Source of the DNA: Scleroderma bovista
Taxonomy: Eukaryota > Basidiomycota > Agaricomycetes > Boletales > Sclerodermataceae
DNA length: 64,000 nt
Direction of reading: 5' to 3'
NCBI GenBank assembly: GCA_037178675.1
Contig: JAYMGJ010000365.1
Coordinates: 23,858-87,857 of the forward strand
A program made the translations under genes and the position numbers. The stretch's first letter is position 1; the number at the start of each line of letters is the position of its first letter. Shown here piece by piece: positions 53,751-64,000 of the stretch. The notes under the pieces were generated by a model, which searched no databases, was not told the DNA's origin, and was given only the letters and a program-made list of their open reading frames with translations.

Positions 53751-56700
53751 GGCAAACAAGATGAAAGAAAAGAAAGAAAAGGTACATACATATTTGAGAC
53801 ATGCATGTACGTGCAGGCAGTTGCAGTGTGCAGCCATAGGTGCATGGGGGTGCATGCAGAGGACCTGTAAGAAAAGATCGTCAATGAAATAAATAAAATA
53901 AAATAAACATACTTGTGGGGGTCATTGGACCCAGGTGTCGACGCAGAAGCTTGAAGATGCAAGAGGAGTACTTTGTGGACTGATGTGTTGTTGCCCGCTA
54001 GGGAAAGTTCTGTAGTACAACCTACTGTGGCTAATGCACCAGAATTGTTGCAATCTGAAGAAACAAAGTGCAAGATCATTGTTGAAGTCCAAAAGCAATC
54101 ACTGTGCAAGTACATGGGACTAGTACTAGAAGCTATAGTCATCATATTCCAAAACATTGAAAGCAGGGTGGATTGGTTCCGAGTCCAAGTAAGAAGCAAT
54201 CAAAACCTCTTCTTCCGACTCGAGGTCAGACTCCAGCCCTTCGCTACGATCTGTGGTTGAATTGTCTGACTTGGTATCATCTGAATCATTGTTGGAGTCC
54301 TCCCACTCATCCGATGTGTCCGATGCTCTGGCTTGGTCACCAGAGTCTACATTAGGTTCGGAGTCTCCCCAGTTACAAGTATTGATATGGGTGGAGGTAC
54401 AATTGCCACCGGAATCAGCTTCTGTCCGGCTAACATGTGAGTATACATGGCCAACACCGTGACCCCAGTGGTAGTGCAGTAGCATATCTCTGTCGACAAA
54501 CCTAAAATATAATAGTTTATTTAGTGCCTATAAGTCAAGAAAAGTATCTCTACCTGTTGACATAGTAGAACTTCCAGTCTGCACCATGCCTGGCATTTTG
54601 TGAAACTGAGACACCATCAGGGTGCACCCTGCCACTAGTGAAGGCTGGGATGAGATGACAACCCCTTAAGACATGGGCTGGGTCGACAAATCCATATGCA
54701 TCATCATGGGACATCAGAATGAATCTCAGGGAATCAAGAACTGCGTGTTCCCAGCCTGCTGGCACATCTACAACCTTGAACCAACGCACCCACAAAAATT
54801 CCAGGTGCCTGGGAAGGTAATCCTTTGAACCTGAGCCGGTGTAAATGATGTTCGTATGGAAGATGCCCAGGACACGTGCATATAGGAATGGGTGGGCAGA
54901 GTCTGAAGGGGCCAGTAGCATAATATCACGGTGATCAGTGCAAGGGTTGATGGTATCCTGAGCACGGCGAACATCATATGTGGTGTAGTTGATGCAAAAT
55001 AATTGATGTTGATATATGCGACCCCCTTTGAAAATAACTTGATTCAAAGTCGAAAGGTGTTCCATGTCATCTACATCAGCAGTGGAAGACTCTGAAGGAT
55101 CTGCAAAAATTTGGACCTCGTGGAGAGCTCGTACATGGGGTAGCAGATGAGCCTTGAGGTGCAGAATAAAGTTCTAAAGGTGCCAACAGCGGTGAACTCC
55201 TCAAATCATTTAATAGATAATAAGCTGGACTCTACGAACCATGTGAGGGGGTCATCCAGGTGCTTTCTAACGAATAGCATGAGGTCTTCAGGAAAACATT
55301 GAGTTTGGCCAATGTGATAACAATCTTCAGGATTATCGGGGAGGCTTTCCTTTGGGCCCACTCACAAAGCAGCCAACTTTGCTTAGATATGACAGGTGCG
55401 CACCTGGCACTGTTCAATTGAGTCAAGTTGTGGAATGAACACCTTTCAGCTGGTGCGAGTAAATCTACTTTTGCCCATATGGTGCTCAAGCTCGCCCTGG
55501 AGAATCAAAATATTTGGGATAAACAGATCAGCAAACCTTGGTGGCTTACCATTTGTGTGGAGTACGAATCTACTGTACCATATCTTCAAATCTGTTCTGT
55601 ATAATCTCCTAAAGCATGTAGTTTGTATGTCTGCAAGTTGAGGGTCCTCACCTTTCGGGTGGTAGCTTGGGCATTGTTTTGTTGACTAGATGGAATTCCA
55701 TGTTTCCGAAGAGACTCGCGACCCTGATGCCTCATTCGGGCTTCAGTCTCATGATGAAGCTCTTTGGTGGAAAAGGCAGTGCAAGTGTCAGTGGTGAATG
55801 CACGGAGGTGGTTACCCAGTGCTGCAGTTACCGACTCCATTAGCTTGAGCATGTCATCTGTGTGCATGCGAAGCTTGGCCAGCCCGTGCCAGTGGCAGAG
55901 TAAAAATAGGAGTGTCATTGCAGAAGTATTGTGCGGTTCAGGTAAAAGCTTCTCAAAGATGGGGATGGCACACTAGCATGACCATAAGATAAGGACAAGA
56001 TGGAGGAAAGTAATCATAGTACCAGTAACAGATCCTCAAAGTCTCTGGCTGCCATTTTCTTCATCTCGGAGGAATTAGAACGAAAGTGTTGAATGGTATC
56101 ATGGCCAAACAAAGGTACTTGGCGATAGCTAAATCTCTTGTCAATCCAAACTGAAGTTGCAGACCAATTCAAAAAGTCCCACCAATGATCTAGTTCGTGA
56201 ACTATACTTTTCTTCGAGGCATCCAGAAGTCTCAGCAAGTGTGTGAATATAGCTTTCCATACTCCCAGCTCAAACTCATGGAGAAGGTCAACCACTAGCA
56301 TATGGAACAAGTCGAAGCTGGTGATGCCGAGCCTTTCTGAAAAGGTGTTCTACCCATCATCATCAGCTGTCAAACTTCAAATCTCAGTATGAAAGAGAGT
56401 ACTCAACCAATGTTGGAACTAAAGATTCACTTTTGAGTAATTCTTCAACTTGAGAAGTGTGCACCACATATTGCTTCTCATAAATCAGCTGACAGGCGGC
56501 AACAACCTTGTCGTGCTGTTCTTTTGTATCGCAGCATTGAAGGGTCATTCGGTGCAATATATCCCTTTCAGTAGCAATCTGGTAGACCTTAGACTTGGGA
56601 ATTAGGCAGCATGGACACGGGCATACACCCATATTCCGAATAGTGCCTACTCACTTTTTGGGATAATCAGCTGAATATGTAAATATGCGAGGATAGAGTT

Positions 56701-57078
56701 GACGAATAATCCTGTCATAACACCGGCTGACAATCCCATGTTGATACGCTTCAATGAATTCGTCGTCCAATAGTATTCCCCACTGTGCATGGAATAATTC
56801 CCTGTGGCAATGCATGAAAAAGTCATTACTGAGGTGACCGTCACCTGCATTGTTTGCTGCAAAGTCTTTGAATGCATTGGGGAGCTATTTATTTCATTTT
56901 AACACAGTTATATACCATTAGAACTGAATCAAAGAGACTTACAGTATGGAAATATGCTGCATGGGAGCAAAGGTTGGCCAATGGCTGGCAATGCATGTAC
57001 TTCGATTCATTGCCCATGTAGATGTACAAAGGCCACAACTTGGCTGTGCCAAAGGTGGTGAGTTGTGTAGCATCTGAC

Positions 57079-57253
57079 TGTTGAATGGTGTAGTCTCAGC
57101 ACCTCACCTCACTAGTTCTCAAGCTAGTACTTGGGTTAAACCCCCCCAAGTAAGCCATGTACCCTTGACCATATAGCTCAGTGGTTAGAGCACCTGGTAT
57201 AGACCTAGGAGGTCTAGGGTTCAATTCCCTGTCTGGTCACATTACTTTTAACA
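57079..57253 (+). mobile_element. LTR-like insertion with tRNA-like core (copy 2)
   Basis: 175 bp, TGTTGAATGG...TTTTAACA, with perfect 5-bp duplication CTGAC (57074-57078, 57254-57258). Removing the insert and one duplication rejoins the P2 coding sequence as LMLW-SDATQL, so the empty site is clear. Termini (TGTTG...AACA) and duplication length equal copy 1 at 27331-27533. The flanks around the 73-nt tRNA-like core differ in length (88 and 14 nt here, 53 and 77 nt there), so the copies belong to different subfamilies. Confidence 0.75.
57167..57239 (+). tRNA. tRNA-like sequence in LTR-like insertion (copy 2, probably not a functional tRNA)
   Basis: 73 nt with standard geometry: acceptor GACCATA/TCTGGTC (one mismatch), D arm GCTC...GAGC, anticodon stem CCTGG/CTAGG, loop TATAGAC, T stem TAGGG/CCCTG, loop TTCAATT. 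A and B boxes are good. Position 33 is A instead of the near-universal T, and positions 34-36 read TAG with no long variable arm, so it is unlikely to be a decoding tRNA. Confidence 0.5.
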
Positions 57254-58157
57254 CTGACCACAACATAAGAGCGATGATACGTCAGGGCAGGGCACATCCA
57301 AACTCAGGCAGCGAATCCTGGAGTTGACAGTGGGCTATTAAAAAGCTCTCGGAGGTGTACAGCTTGCCATAAACCCTTACATCCTTGGCCTTATGAGGCG
57401 GCTGCCAGCAGAGTTCGTAGGGTTATGGAAGAGTCAATGAGTGGGGTCTGATATATTCTCACGAATGATATCCACCAGGGAGTGATAATGAAAGCCCTCA
57501 ACAGTGTATTCCTTTGGGCCAGGGTGCCAAGCACGATGATGGAAGGGAGTGCATATCTGAACAGTTGCCTTCTTCCATTCACTATCCCCATCCAACCATT
57601 CGCAATCACCCCTAGTTCTGTCATCTTGAATGCTACTGTTGCCAAGTTTTTGGTTGATAGCCGACCAGTTCGTGTTTCATACATCTTTGGGGTGATATTC
57701 TAGGTCTCTGATAATATCGAGGAGCTTCTTAAAGCCTGCCTGAGACTTGTGGTGTCCCTGATTCCACTACCAATTTCCCAAAAGCAATGAAGTCTCGTTT
57801 GGGTATGGATAAAATGGATTGCTAGCATCTGTAATACCTTCATTAAATTTGGAAGAGTTTTCATGCACGACAAAGGGTCCTGCCTTGTCCAGCGAATTTT
57901 CCATATCAGGGTCATTGATTGGCAATGAATCTTCATCGTACAACTGAAACAAGCCAAAACTATTGGGCTGGGTCTTGATCTTTGGACATGAGGGAATTGA
58001 GGGCAAATGTGGGACTGGGGATGGTGGCGATGCACTCGGAGGACGGGACAAATGTGAAAGTCCCACTTCACCTGGGTTTCCTCAGGTTTCCATGGGAGCC
58101 AACAGCCTTGGTGGCTCTGGTACAATGTCTCGGTAACGTGCTGGCAATTGGTGGTTG

Positions 58158-59438
58158 TGTCATATCCATACTTTTCCAGTTGCAACTCCGGTCTAACCAT
58201 GGCCCGCCTGACCTCTCCTTAGGCATAGATGCAACTCCGGATCTAGTCTGGCCATCTCCAGCCCTATAGCTGCACTCCAGCTCAACTCCGGTCACTACGT
58301 CCATCTCCACCTCAGGACTAACCCCTGTCTTCTTACAGACAGATCCGCGGTCTAACTCCTCCATGTCGGACCTGTACCTACCACTAGTCGCTACTCCGGT
58401 TTCAGTCCGGCCACTCCCTTAGCCTTGTCTGCGACGTAGCCCAACTCCGGCTGGTACATCCAACTCCGGCTCAGTTCTGCTCCTGTTCCGCTCCGCTTCC
58501 CCTGATAGGTCCACCAATGGCCTTGGACATTTCCATGTCCAACTCCGGACCTTCCTCCGGCTACTCTGTGCTTCCTCCAGTCGTACACTCCCTCCAGTCG
58601 TACACTCCCTCCAGTCGTACACTCCCTCCGCTCTTGCACTTCCTCCGGTCCCGCTTCCTCCGGTCCCACTTCCTCCGGTCCTGGACATCGCTCCGGACTT
58701 AACATTAGTTAAGTCCACCTCCAACCCTTACCTGTCCTCTTCCGACCTAGTTCCCTTTACTTCACTGTCCCTGCTTTTCCTCCGTTGTCCCTGTATCTCT
58801 AGTTCCCCGTGTCTGCTCCCGCTCCGGTTTATTTTCCTGTACCTGCTTTATTTTCCTGTCCATTTCTGCTCTGTCCCTTGTCCCAACTAAGGTGTTTACT
58901 TGTCACCGTATATACTCACCCTAGTTCTCATTTACTATATAAACTACTATACTCCGGCCTAGTAGTTTCCTCAGATCAAATCTCGACTAAGATACTCCCC
59001 ACTCTGTACTACCCATTATGCTCTCCTAATCCATCTGTTCATCTGAACTCCTGAACTCCGGCCAACTCCGGCCTCCGTCCTATCTCGTCCCCTTGGTCCT
59101 ATGTCTGATCCTAGCAAGTCTCCTACTTGCACGAGGGCAAAAGCCACCTCTGTCCCAGACTCGATGCTAGACCTCTCAGGACTTATCCCACCTCTGGGAT
59201 GTCCTTCGCTCCGGACAAACTGCGCTCAACTCCGGACCACTTTCCTGCGGTCCGGACTTACTCCGCAAAAACCCGGACTTACTCCCTGTGCTTCTCTAGT
59301 GCCCAGACTTCGTTCGTTTGACCCGGACTTGACTCTCCACACTAACTAGCACCTACTAGTGTCTGGACTTACCTCCTCATTAGTTCCCTGCACCTCTGGA
59401 CCTCCTAGTAAGATCGTTGAGGAGAACCGGTTTTGACA
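58158..59438 (+). mobile_element. Solo LTR D3
   Basis: 1281 bp, TGTCATATCC...GGTTTTGACA, with perfect 5-bp duplication GGTTG (58153-58157, 59439-59443), inserted in P2. It is longer than D1 because of an added block that includes three copies of a 20-bp ctccctccagtcgtaca-type unit near 58575-58630. Confidence 0.88.
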
Positions 59439-60053
59439 GGTTGAGGCGATGTGGCCTCTGCTGGGCTAGTGACAAGGAATCATTGGATTCTGGGTCAACA
59501 TGGGCCTTGATTCAAATGTAGAAGGTATCAGCAACAACCTTGGTCAAAATGTTGCATACGTACCCCGTCTGACTCTGTTTCAGCTTGGCACTTGTCAGTA
59601 CTCTCAGCCTGAAATTCAATGGTTGCTAAGTTTGGGCTATGACGTAGTGCTGGCTGCCCCGACTCTGCCGGTTGGTCAGGGTCAGGGTTTACAGGCCCTT
59701 GAATGCGAGCCTTTTTGCTTTGGTATGCCTCCTTCGCCCTAGAAAGCGCACCAGACAAGCGCTTCTTGCCCTTTACACAGCTTTTTTCATGCCGTGTAAA
59801 AGCATTGAGACCTGTGAACGTGCGACCACACACGTAAGTCTGGATAAATACTTGATCTGAATCAGACATGCTAGGTGTAAAAGCCTGAGACGGAAAAGAA
59901 TTAGCTGAGCCACAAAGCAACACCAAATACCATCATAGTACAACAAAATATTGCAGTATACAGGGACTTGAGCTACTACAATGCCAAGACACATCACAAA
60001 GTAACTCCTTCCCCTCACAAATATCAAAACATGCTAATCGTGCACAGAAGTAA

Positions 60054-60633
60054 CTAGGGATACAGGAAACGTTCCTTTCTTCTCTGGACCATACGTCCAG
60101 CCAAAAGGTTTAAAAATGACTCATTCTTATATTGTCCGATGGCTGTTGATTTGTCAACAAAGTGTTCGTGATAATAGTAGCTGTCGGCATACATTGCAGT
60201 CTTCTTCTTCCCAAGCACAGCGGAAACATTCCCTTCACAATCCTTGATTTCACTCTGAACCTCCGCCAGTAAAGTGGTCAAATCTCTCTTTTTATCAAGA
60301 GAAGCCTTCCAGGCCTTGAGAAGTTTGATAAGTGGAGTACCGTTCCCTGGACGTGAACTCTATGGAACAAAGGTCAGTGATTCAGGACAACTGTTAACAA
60401 CCTACCTCTGTAGAGAATAGTTCCTCAAAAGAGCCATCAGGCAAAGCACCTTCGCGTCCGCAAAGGGTCAAACAGCTAAATGCTGGGCCAAGCCCTGCAG
60501 GCAATAATTGGACATTGTTGTTTAAATCGGGAGCTGAATTGGGTAAAATATGTGGGTACAAAAGTTTGGATAGAGGAGTCCGACCAGGGTCTTGGGTGAA
60601 AGAAAATTTCTTCAATGACACTTCCTGAGACAT
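60054..60633 (-). CDS. Unidentified two-exon gene (177 aa)
   Basis: Exons 60633-60406 and 60359-60054, both in phase 0, joined by a 46-nt GT-AG intron (gtaggt...ccatag); no stops. The first exon contains a Cys/Gly stretch (LTLCGREGALPDGSFEELF). The second is helical and charged, rich in Lys/Glu and Tyr (YADSYYYHEHF), and ends near RRKERFLYP. I do not recognise the family. It lies upstream of P2 on the same strand, 185 bp from its ATG, and could be an accessory gene of that transposon or independent. Confidence 0.5.
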
Positions 60634-61792
60634 GGGTGGTAGATCAGTGATGTACTCACAGTCACGTGACTAGATGAGTAAGCTTGTTTGGTTAGTGCTG
60701 GCAAGGTCTTATTTGGCCTGAGCTTTGTATAGTGTAGTCAGCCGTATATTTATTTCATTTCATTTCCCTAGGTGTTCAGGAAGTGCTGTCGCATCGGCGG
60801 AAACCTTGCTTAATACTTGGTAGCAGTGCACATTAATTGAAGACATACATAATGGAAAATAACAGGTACTGTTATTAGAGTCAGAGACTCATCGGTGAGA
60901 AGTACTAAGGTACCTAATTCTCTTTTTTTCTTCTGTCTTTTGAAATGGCAATTTTCTCTGGTGTAACATCCTGGCATGACATAAATCAGCACATGGAGGG
61001 AGGTGAGGGTATGGAAGTGGGGTACTAGGTTAACACACATTTGCTAGATGGCTTCATCTGCCATGGGGGGTCCAGGGCCTTTTTCTGAAAGAGCAGAGCT
61101 TTCCATCGCCATCCATGCCCTTACAGCAGTGAAAAAGAGAAGCCATTTCCTTGCTGGCATATTGACTGTGCACACATCATTATAAGTGTGTTTCCCGAAT
61201 GAATGAGTTCCCTACCTTGAAAGTGGCAACTGGTACTGTCTCCATCCCTTTTGTTTTTGACAAAAGGAGAACTCAGTGTTGTTCAGAACTACAGAGGAGT
61301 GTAGTTGGCTGTAATATTAGTTCATTTCTTTTTCTCTAGACCAAACTGGTGACTCACCAGATAAAATAACACAAGGCATGATGCAAACCTCACATGTAAA
61401 CAGTACAGGTACTGCAACCCAAGAATGGTTGGCACCGGAAGAGAAGTGTATCGTGTATTGTGCCCTCGTTAACTCATTAACCATGTATAAACTGTCCACA
61501 TACAATCTTTCGCCCAATCAATTGCTTAACCCGATTTTTGCAACAGAAATGATCGCCTGAGGATAAGTCATACACAGTTAAGACAATGGTGTCTATGGCT
61601 TTCATTAAACCATTATCTGAAGGGAACACAATGGAGAACTTCTCTTTTTATTTGGGGTCGAAGGAAATAGCTGTCTTCGGCTAAGGCCATTAAGGCAGCA
61701 CCAGCAGTATGGTTTTTGTATGTTAAAAATGCCTAATTAAAGTACTGTAACAAATGGTATCTAAAAATGCAATTATCATAGACAATTAGTAT
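60634..61792. other. Intergenic, no gene recognised
   Basis: No convincing frame. A stretch at 60778-60825 resembles 8993-9040 and may be part of a dispersed short repeat. Confidence 0.4.
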
Positions 61793-64000
61793 TTAATGAA
61801 CTACATTCTTGTTGAACTCGAATGCGGCACATATATCAGAACACGGAAAAACATCACCCTCCTCTGTAACAACTTGTGTAGATTTCTTCCGACATTCCTT
61901 TATCCGCACGACCCTCCCTGCTTTGGCTCCTTTCAACACTAAGCATAAGTGATTTTTTCCAGCAGGACTTGCTGGTGTAAGGAAGCGACTGGGGATCACG
62001 AGGTGTTGAATACCCGAGCCTCTATTGTGACCTGTCACCGTAACGGCGACAGAACCAGGCGGTGCAGGGCCATCTTCACCACAAAATTGATTGGGACACA
62101 CAGTCCAGACGACATGTTTACCCAATGATGCCTGAGTGAACCCGACGCTGACATTGAAGCCCAAGTGGACGGATGCAAAATCGCAGAAATCATCTTGGAA
62201 AAGCCATGGAACACTGCCTATGCCAACCTCAATAACGTATGATAAAATAACGAAACAGGCATACCATAGTCAGGGGTGTCAGGTGCTTTTGAAATGGAGG
62301 GTTGGGGGACACTGTCAGGCAACCATGGTCCCTCTGGTGTGGTGGTAATATCACTAGGGGTGATTTTCCATGGACCCTCTTGAGGGATTTCTGAGGGGGA
62401 CGGTGGTGGTGTAGCAGTACGAGGGGCGACGGGGATCGTTACAAACAACTGTTTGTGAAGGGTGATCAGGGCCTGCAACTGTGCCGGAGTAAGTGTTGTG
62501 CTGTTCAACAGCACACCAGTTCTCAGATGGGTATTAGAGGCGCTACCATTCAGAGAGAAGAGAAACTCACAGTGTTGCGATCTGGTCGTTCTTCAGTTGG
62601 ATTAATTGATGGCCAAATAGTGCAACAGAACTGTAGGTTCTCCCGAGGGAGTGAAGTGTGGCCCGACAGCCCTTCTTCTCTCCACTTATAACCCATACGT
62701 CATGACCAATGAAATTGGATAATGTCTAGACGAAAGGGTCAGTAAAGCCATGAGTACATAGAGAAAGAAAACTCGCCTGTTTCCCCTGCACAGGACACAC
62801 AATATCAAGGAGGGTGTTAGTTAAGTCCACTGCCTTGACCACTCCCTGAAAATGATAGTAGCTGCCCCTGGCAACCTCCACAATATCACCCACAGTGACA
62901 TTGTAACCTTTATCTTCAGTAAGAGTGAGGGTATGTGGGGTGGGATTGATGTGAATGTCACGTGGCTCCACTAAAAATGTGCTATCTTCATCGGCCATAT
63001 CACTCCCAACACTGTCGTTGAAGTGCACCCAGAACCCATCGGGATTGATCCACTCAATGGAGCCCCTTCAACCAATGTAAGGACCATGACAGACAACTAC
63101 CAGATCGCCCGGCAAAGCTTCATCCTTCATAAGGGGATGGACCAAATCAGTAGTGTGATTGTCAACACTGCAAGATGACACATGGTCCTTTGAGTAGCTC
63201 TGCACGAAGAACTTCAACACCTCGATCTATGAACGTTAAGATGATGCAGATAAAATTTATTAGCAAGGCTCACGTTTTCAGTGACTCCACCTTCCTGCAT
63301 AACAACCAGGACAATCGACCCCTTATTAACAACAACAATATAGCCAGTCTCCCCGCAGAACAGCCCTGCAATGACCTGTTAAGATAAACCACAAATGAGC
63401 ACTCTAGTGCCCAGTGTCAGAGACTGAAGAGAAAAGACTCTGGGCACGAAAATTTCAACTATACAAACAAAGCAAACAAAGAGAAACAAAGGAAAACATA
63501 AGCCACTAATCATGTGATGATCCATGAAAGGAAGGAGCTGAAGTAATCACTAAAAAAGGTGTCCATAAGTACAACAAGAGTGCACAAACACTCAATACCA
63601 ACATGACCTTCACTGCATCTCCTATGCTGAATGACCTACAAAGTTCACGCAGGCTGCAATCCAAGGCATTTTTTTCACAAAATACAGTGGCGGAATGTTG
63701 ATCCCAATTGATGTCTTCCAGAGTGCCCGTCATACCTTTGAGGTCCCCCTCCTGAATTTCAACCTTGTCCATCTCTTGCCAAAATTGCACTGAAAACAGT
63801 TCCACAGTTTCCTCAATACACTTGCAGTTGAATTCCGATGTTATGTGGTATTTGATATCATTGGGATGTGGATATTCAACGACCTCCAGATGGTGGACAG
63901 ATAAACGCAGCCTGAGTAGACCATGGATGAACTCCTGGCCACCGCAACTGTAGCCAATCACCGTGCCAGTGGGGGAGGATATTGGTTCCAATATGAGATT
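61793..64000 (-). pseudogene. Spt5-like KOW-repeat protein gene, partial, one in-frame stop
   Basis: Multi-exon minus-strand gene running off the right edge. Exons in order: 63991-about 63616 (with MDKVEIQEGDLKGMTGTLED and LRELCRSFSIGDAVKV, a KOW-type unit), about 63390-63275 (AGLFCGETGYIVVVNKGSIV), about 63226-62776 (DLVVVCHGPYIG...GSIEWI, then VGDIVEVARGSYYHFQGVV), about 62729-62570 (DVWVISGEKKGCRATLHSLG), about 62548-62255, and the last to the stop at 61793 (HVVWTVCPNQFCGEDGPAPP). Several KOW-like GxxVxVxxGxxxGxxG units are visible, as in Spt5-type proteins. TGA at 63068-63070 interrupts one KOW unit where Arg (CGA) is likely ancestral. Introns are short GT-AG, one apparently GC-AG. Confidence 0.6.

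Larger units (their letters stand above)
54126..59869 (-). pseudogene. Plavaka-type transposase P2, decayed and carrying two insertions
   Basis: Minus-strand gene from ATG 59869 to about 54126. Pieces in order: N-terminal zinc motif (CGRTFTGLNAFTRHEKSC, then KKRLSGALSRAKE); a linker interrupted by solo LTR D3; QLPARYRDIVPEPP, FGLFQLYDEDSLP and PYPNETSLLLGNWYW; NWSAINQKLG; YHSLVDIIRE; LMLW|SDATQLTTFG (split by the tRNA-like insertion); LFHAQWGILLDDEF; GVCPCPCCLIPK; VVDLLHEFELGVWKAIFTHL; WHGLAKLRMHT; YTTYDVRRAQDTINP; and an acidic tail. This order is the Plavaka family. In-frame stops near 57675, 57425 and 56645 and other frame shifts make it a pseudogene. Confidence 0.8.

Noticed and set aside
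53178..53764. Three overlapping plus-strand frames of 170-186 codons
   Set aside because: All three frames are open because of GTC/GTT/GTG bias; hydrophobic Val/Leu/Cys runs are compositional.
1..64000. CRISPR array, operons or bacterial-style regulation
   Set aside because: The 171-bp units have no spacer-repeat structure and the gene content and introns are eukaryotic.

Overview
This window is a eukaryotic, transposon-saturated stretch that looks like an Agaricomycete (basidiomycete) genome. The evidence is short GT-AG introns of about 47-61 nt with CTGAC-type branch sites, Plavaka-type transposases, a DUF6532-like gene, an Spt5-like KOW gene and Ty3 chromoviruses. Almost nothing looks like a conserved single-copy gene; nearly all coding sequence is mobile, nested or decayed.

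Layout. Ty3 element A fills 79-8060. It is followed by a trinucleotide-rich low-complexity block (8.1-8.66 kb), a truncated copia (C0, from 9539) and a non-autonomous copia, C1 (10533-14299, TSD ATCTT). Solo LTR D1 lies at 14441-15588 (TSD CAGGC). A larger copia, C2, runs from 16264 to 28304 and is split by Ty3 element B (18723-27268, TSD CCAAG). B itself carries a solo LTR (22032-22675, TSD GTGGG). C2 also carries a 203-bp LTR-like insertion with a tRNA-like core (27331-27533, TSD CCACT). A minus-strand copia, C3 (28305 to about 35.4 kb), truncates C2 inside its reverse transcriptase and is itself hit by a 3.1-kb Tc1/mariner element with 82-bp TIRs (28683-31783). Next come a DUF6532-like gene (minus, 35.8-37.7 kb) and a divergent Plavaka transposase P1 (plus, 38.0-40.7 kb) cut by Ty3 element E (40698-48632). 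From 48.6 to 53.8 kb there are LTR remnants, a third D-type LTR and a second low-complexity block. A second Plavaka pseudogene, P2 (minus, 59.87-54.13 kb), carries solo LTR D3 (58158-59438, TSD GGTTG) and a second tRNA-like LTR insertion (57079-57253, TSD CTGAC). The right end holds a small unidentified two-exon gene and a multi-exon Spt5/KOW-like gene that runs off the window.

The Ty3 family (A, B, E) is the central unit. Each copy has gag, then pol in the -1 frame after a conserved A7 run. Each has a chromodomain and a primer site complementary to the predicted start of its own transcript (Tf1/sushi-like self-priming). Between pol and the 3' LTR each carries an antisense, TATA-led, two-exon gene encoding a coiled-coil protein with a Zn2Cys6-type cysteine cluster. 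The copia elements instead use a half-tRNA-iMet primer site. Two of them (C1, C3) have replaced pol with an approximately 171-bp tandem array that carries intron-like signals on the antisense strand. The strongest candidates for undescribed biology are the antisense Zn2Cys6 gene, the exon-intron array and the tRNA-containing LTR-like insertions.
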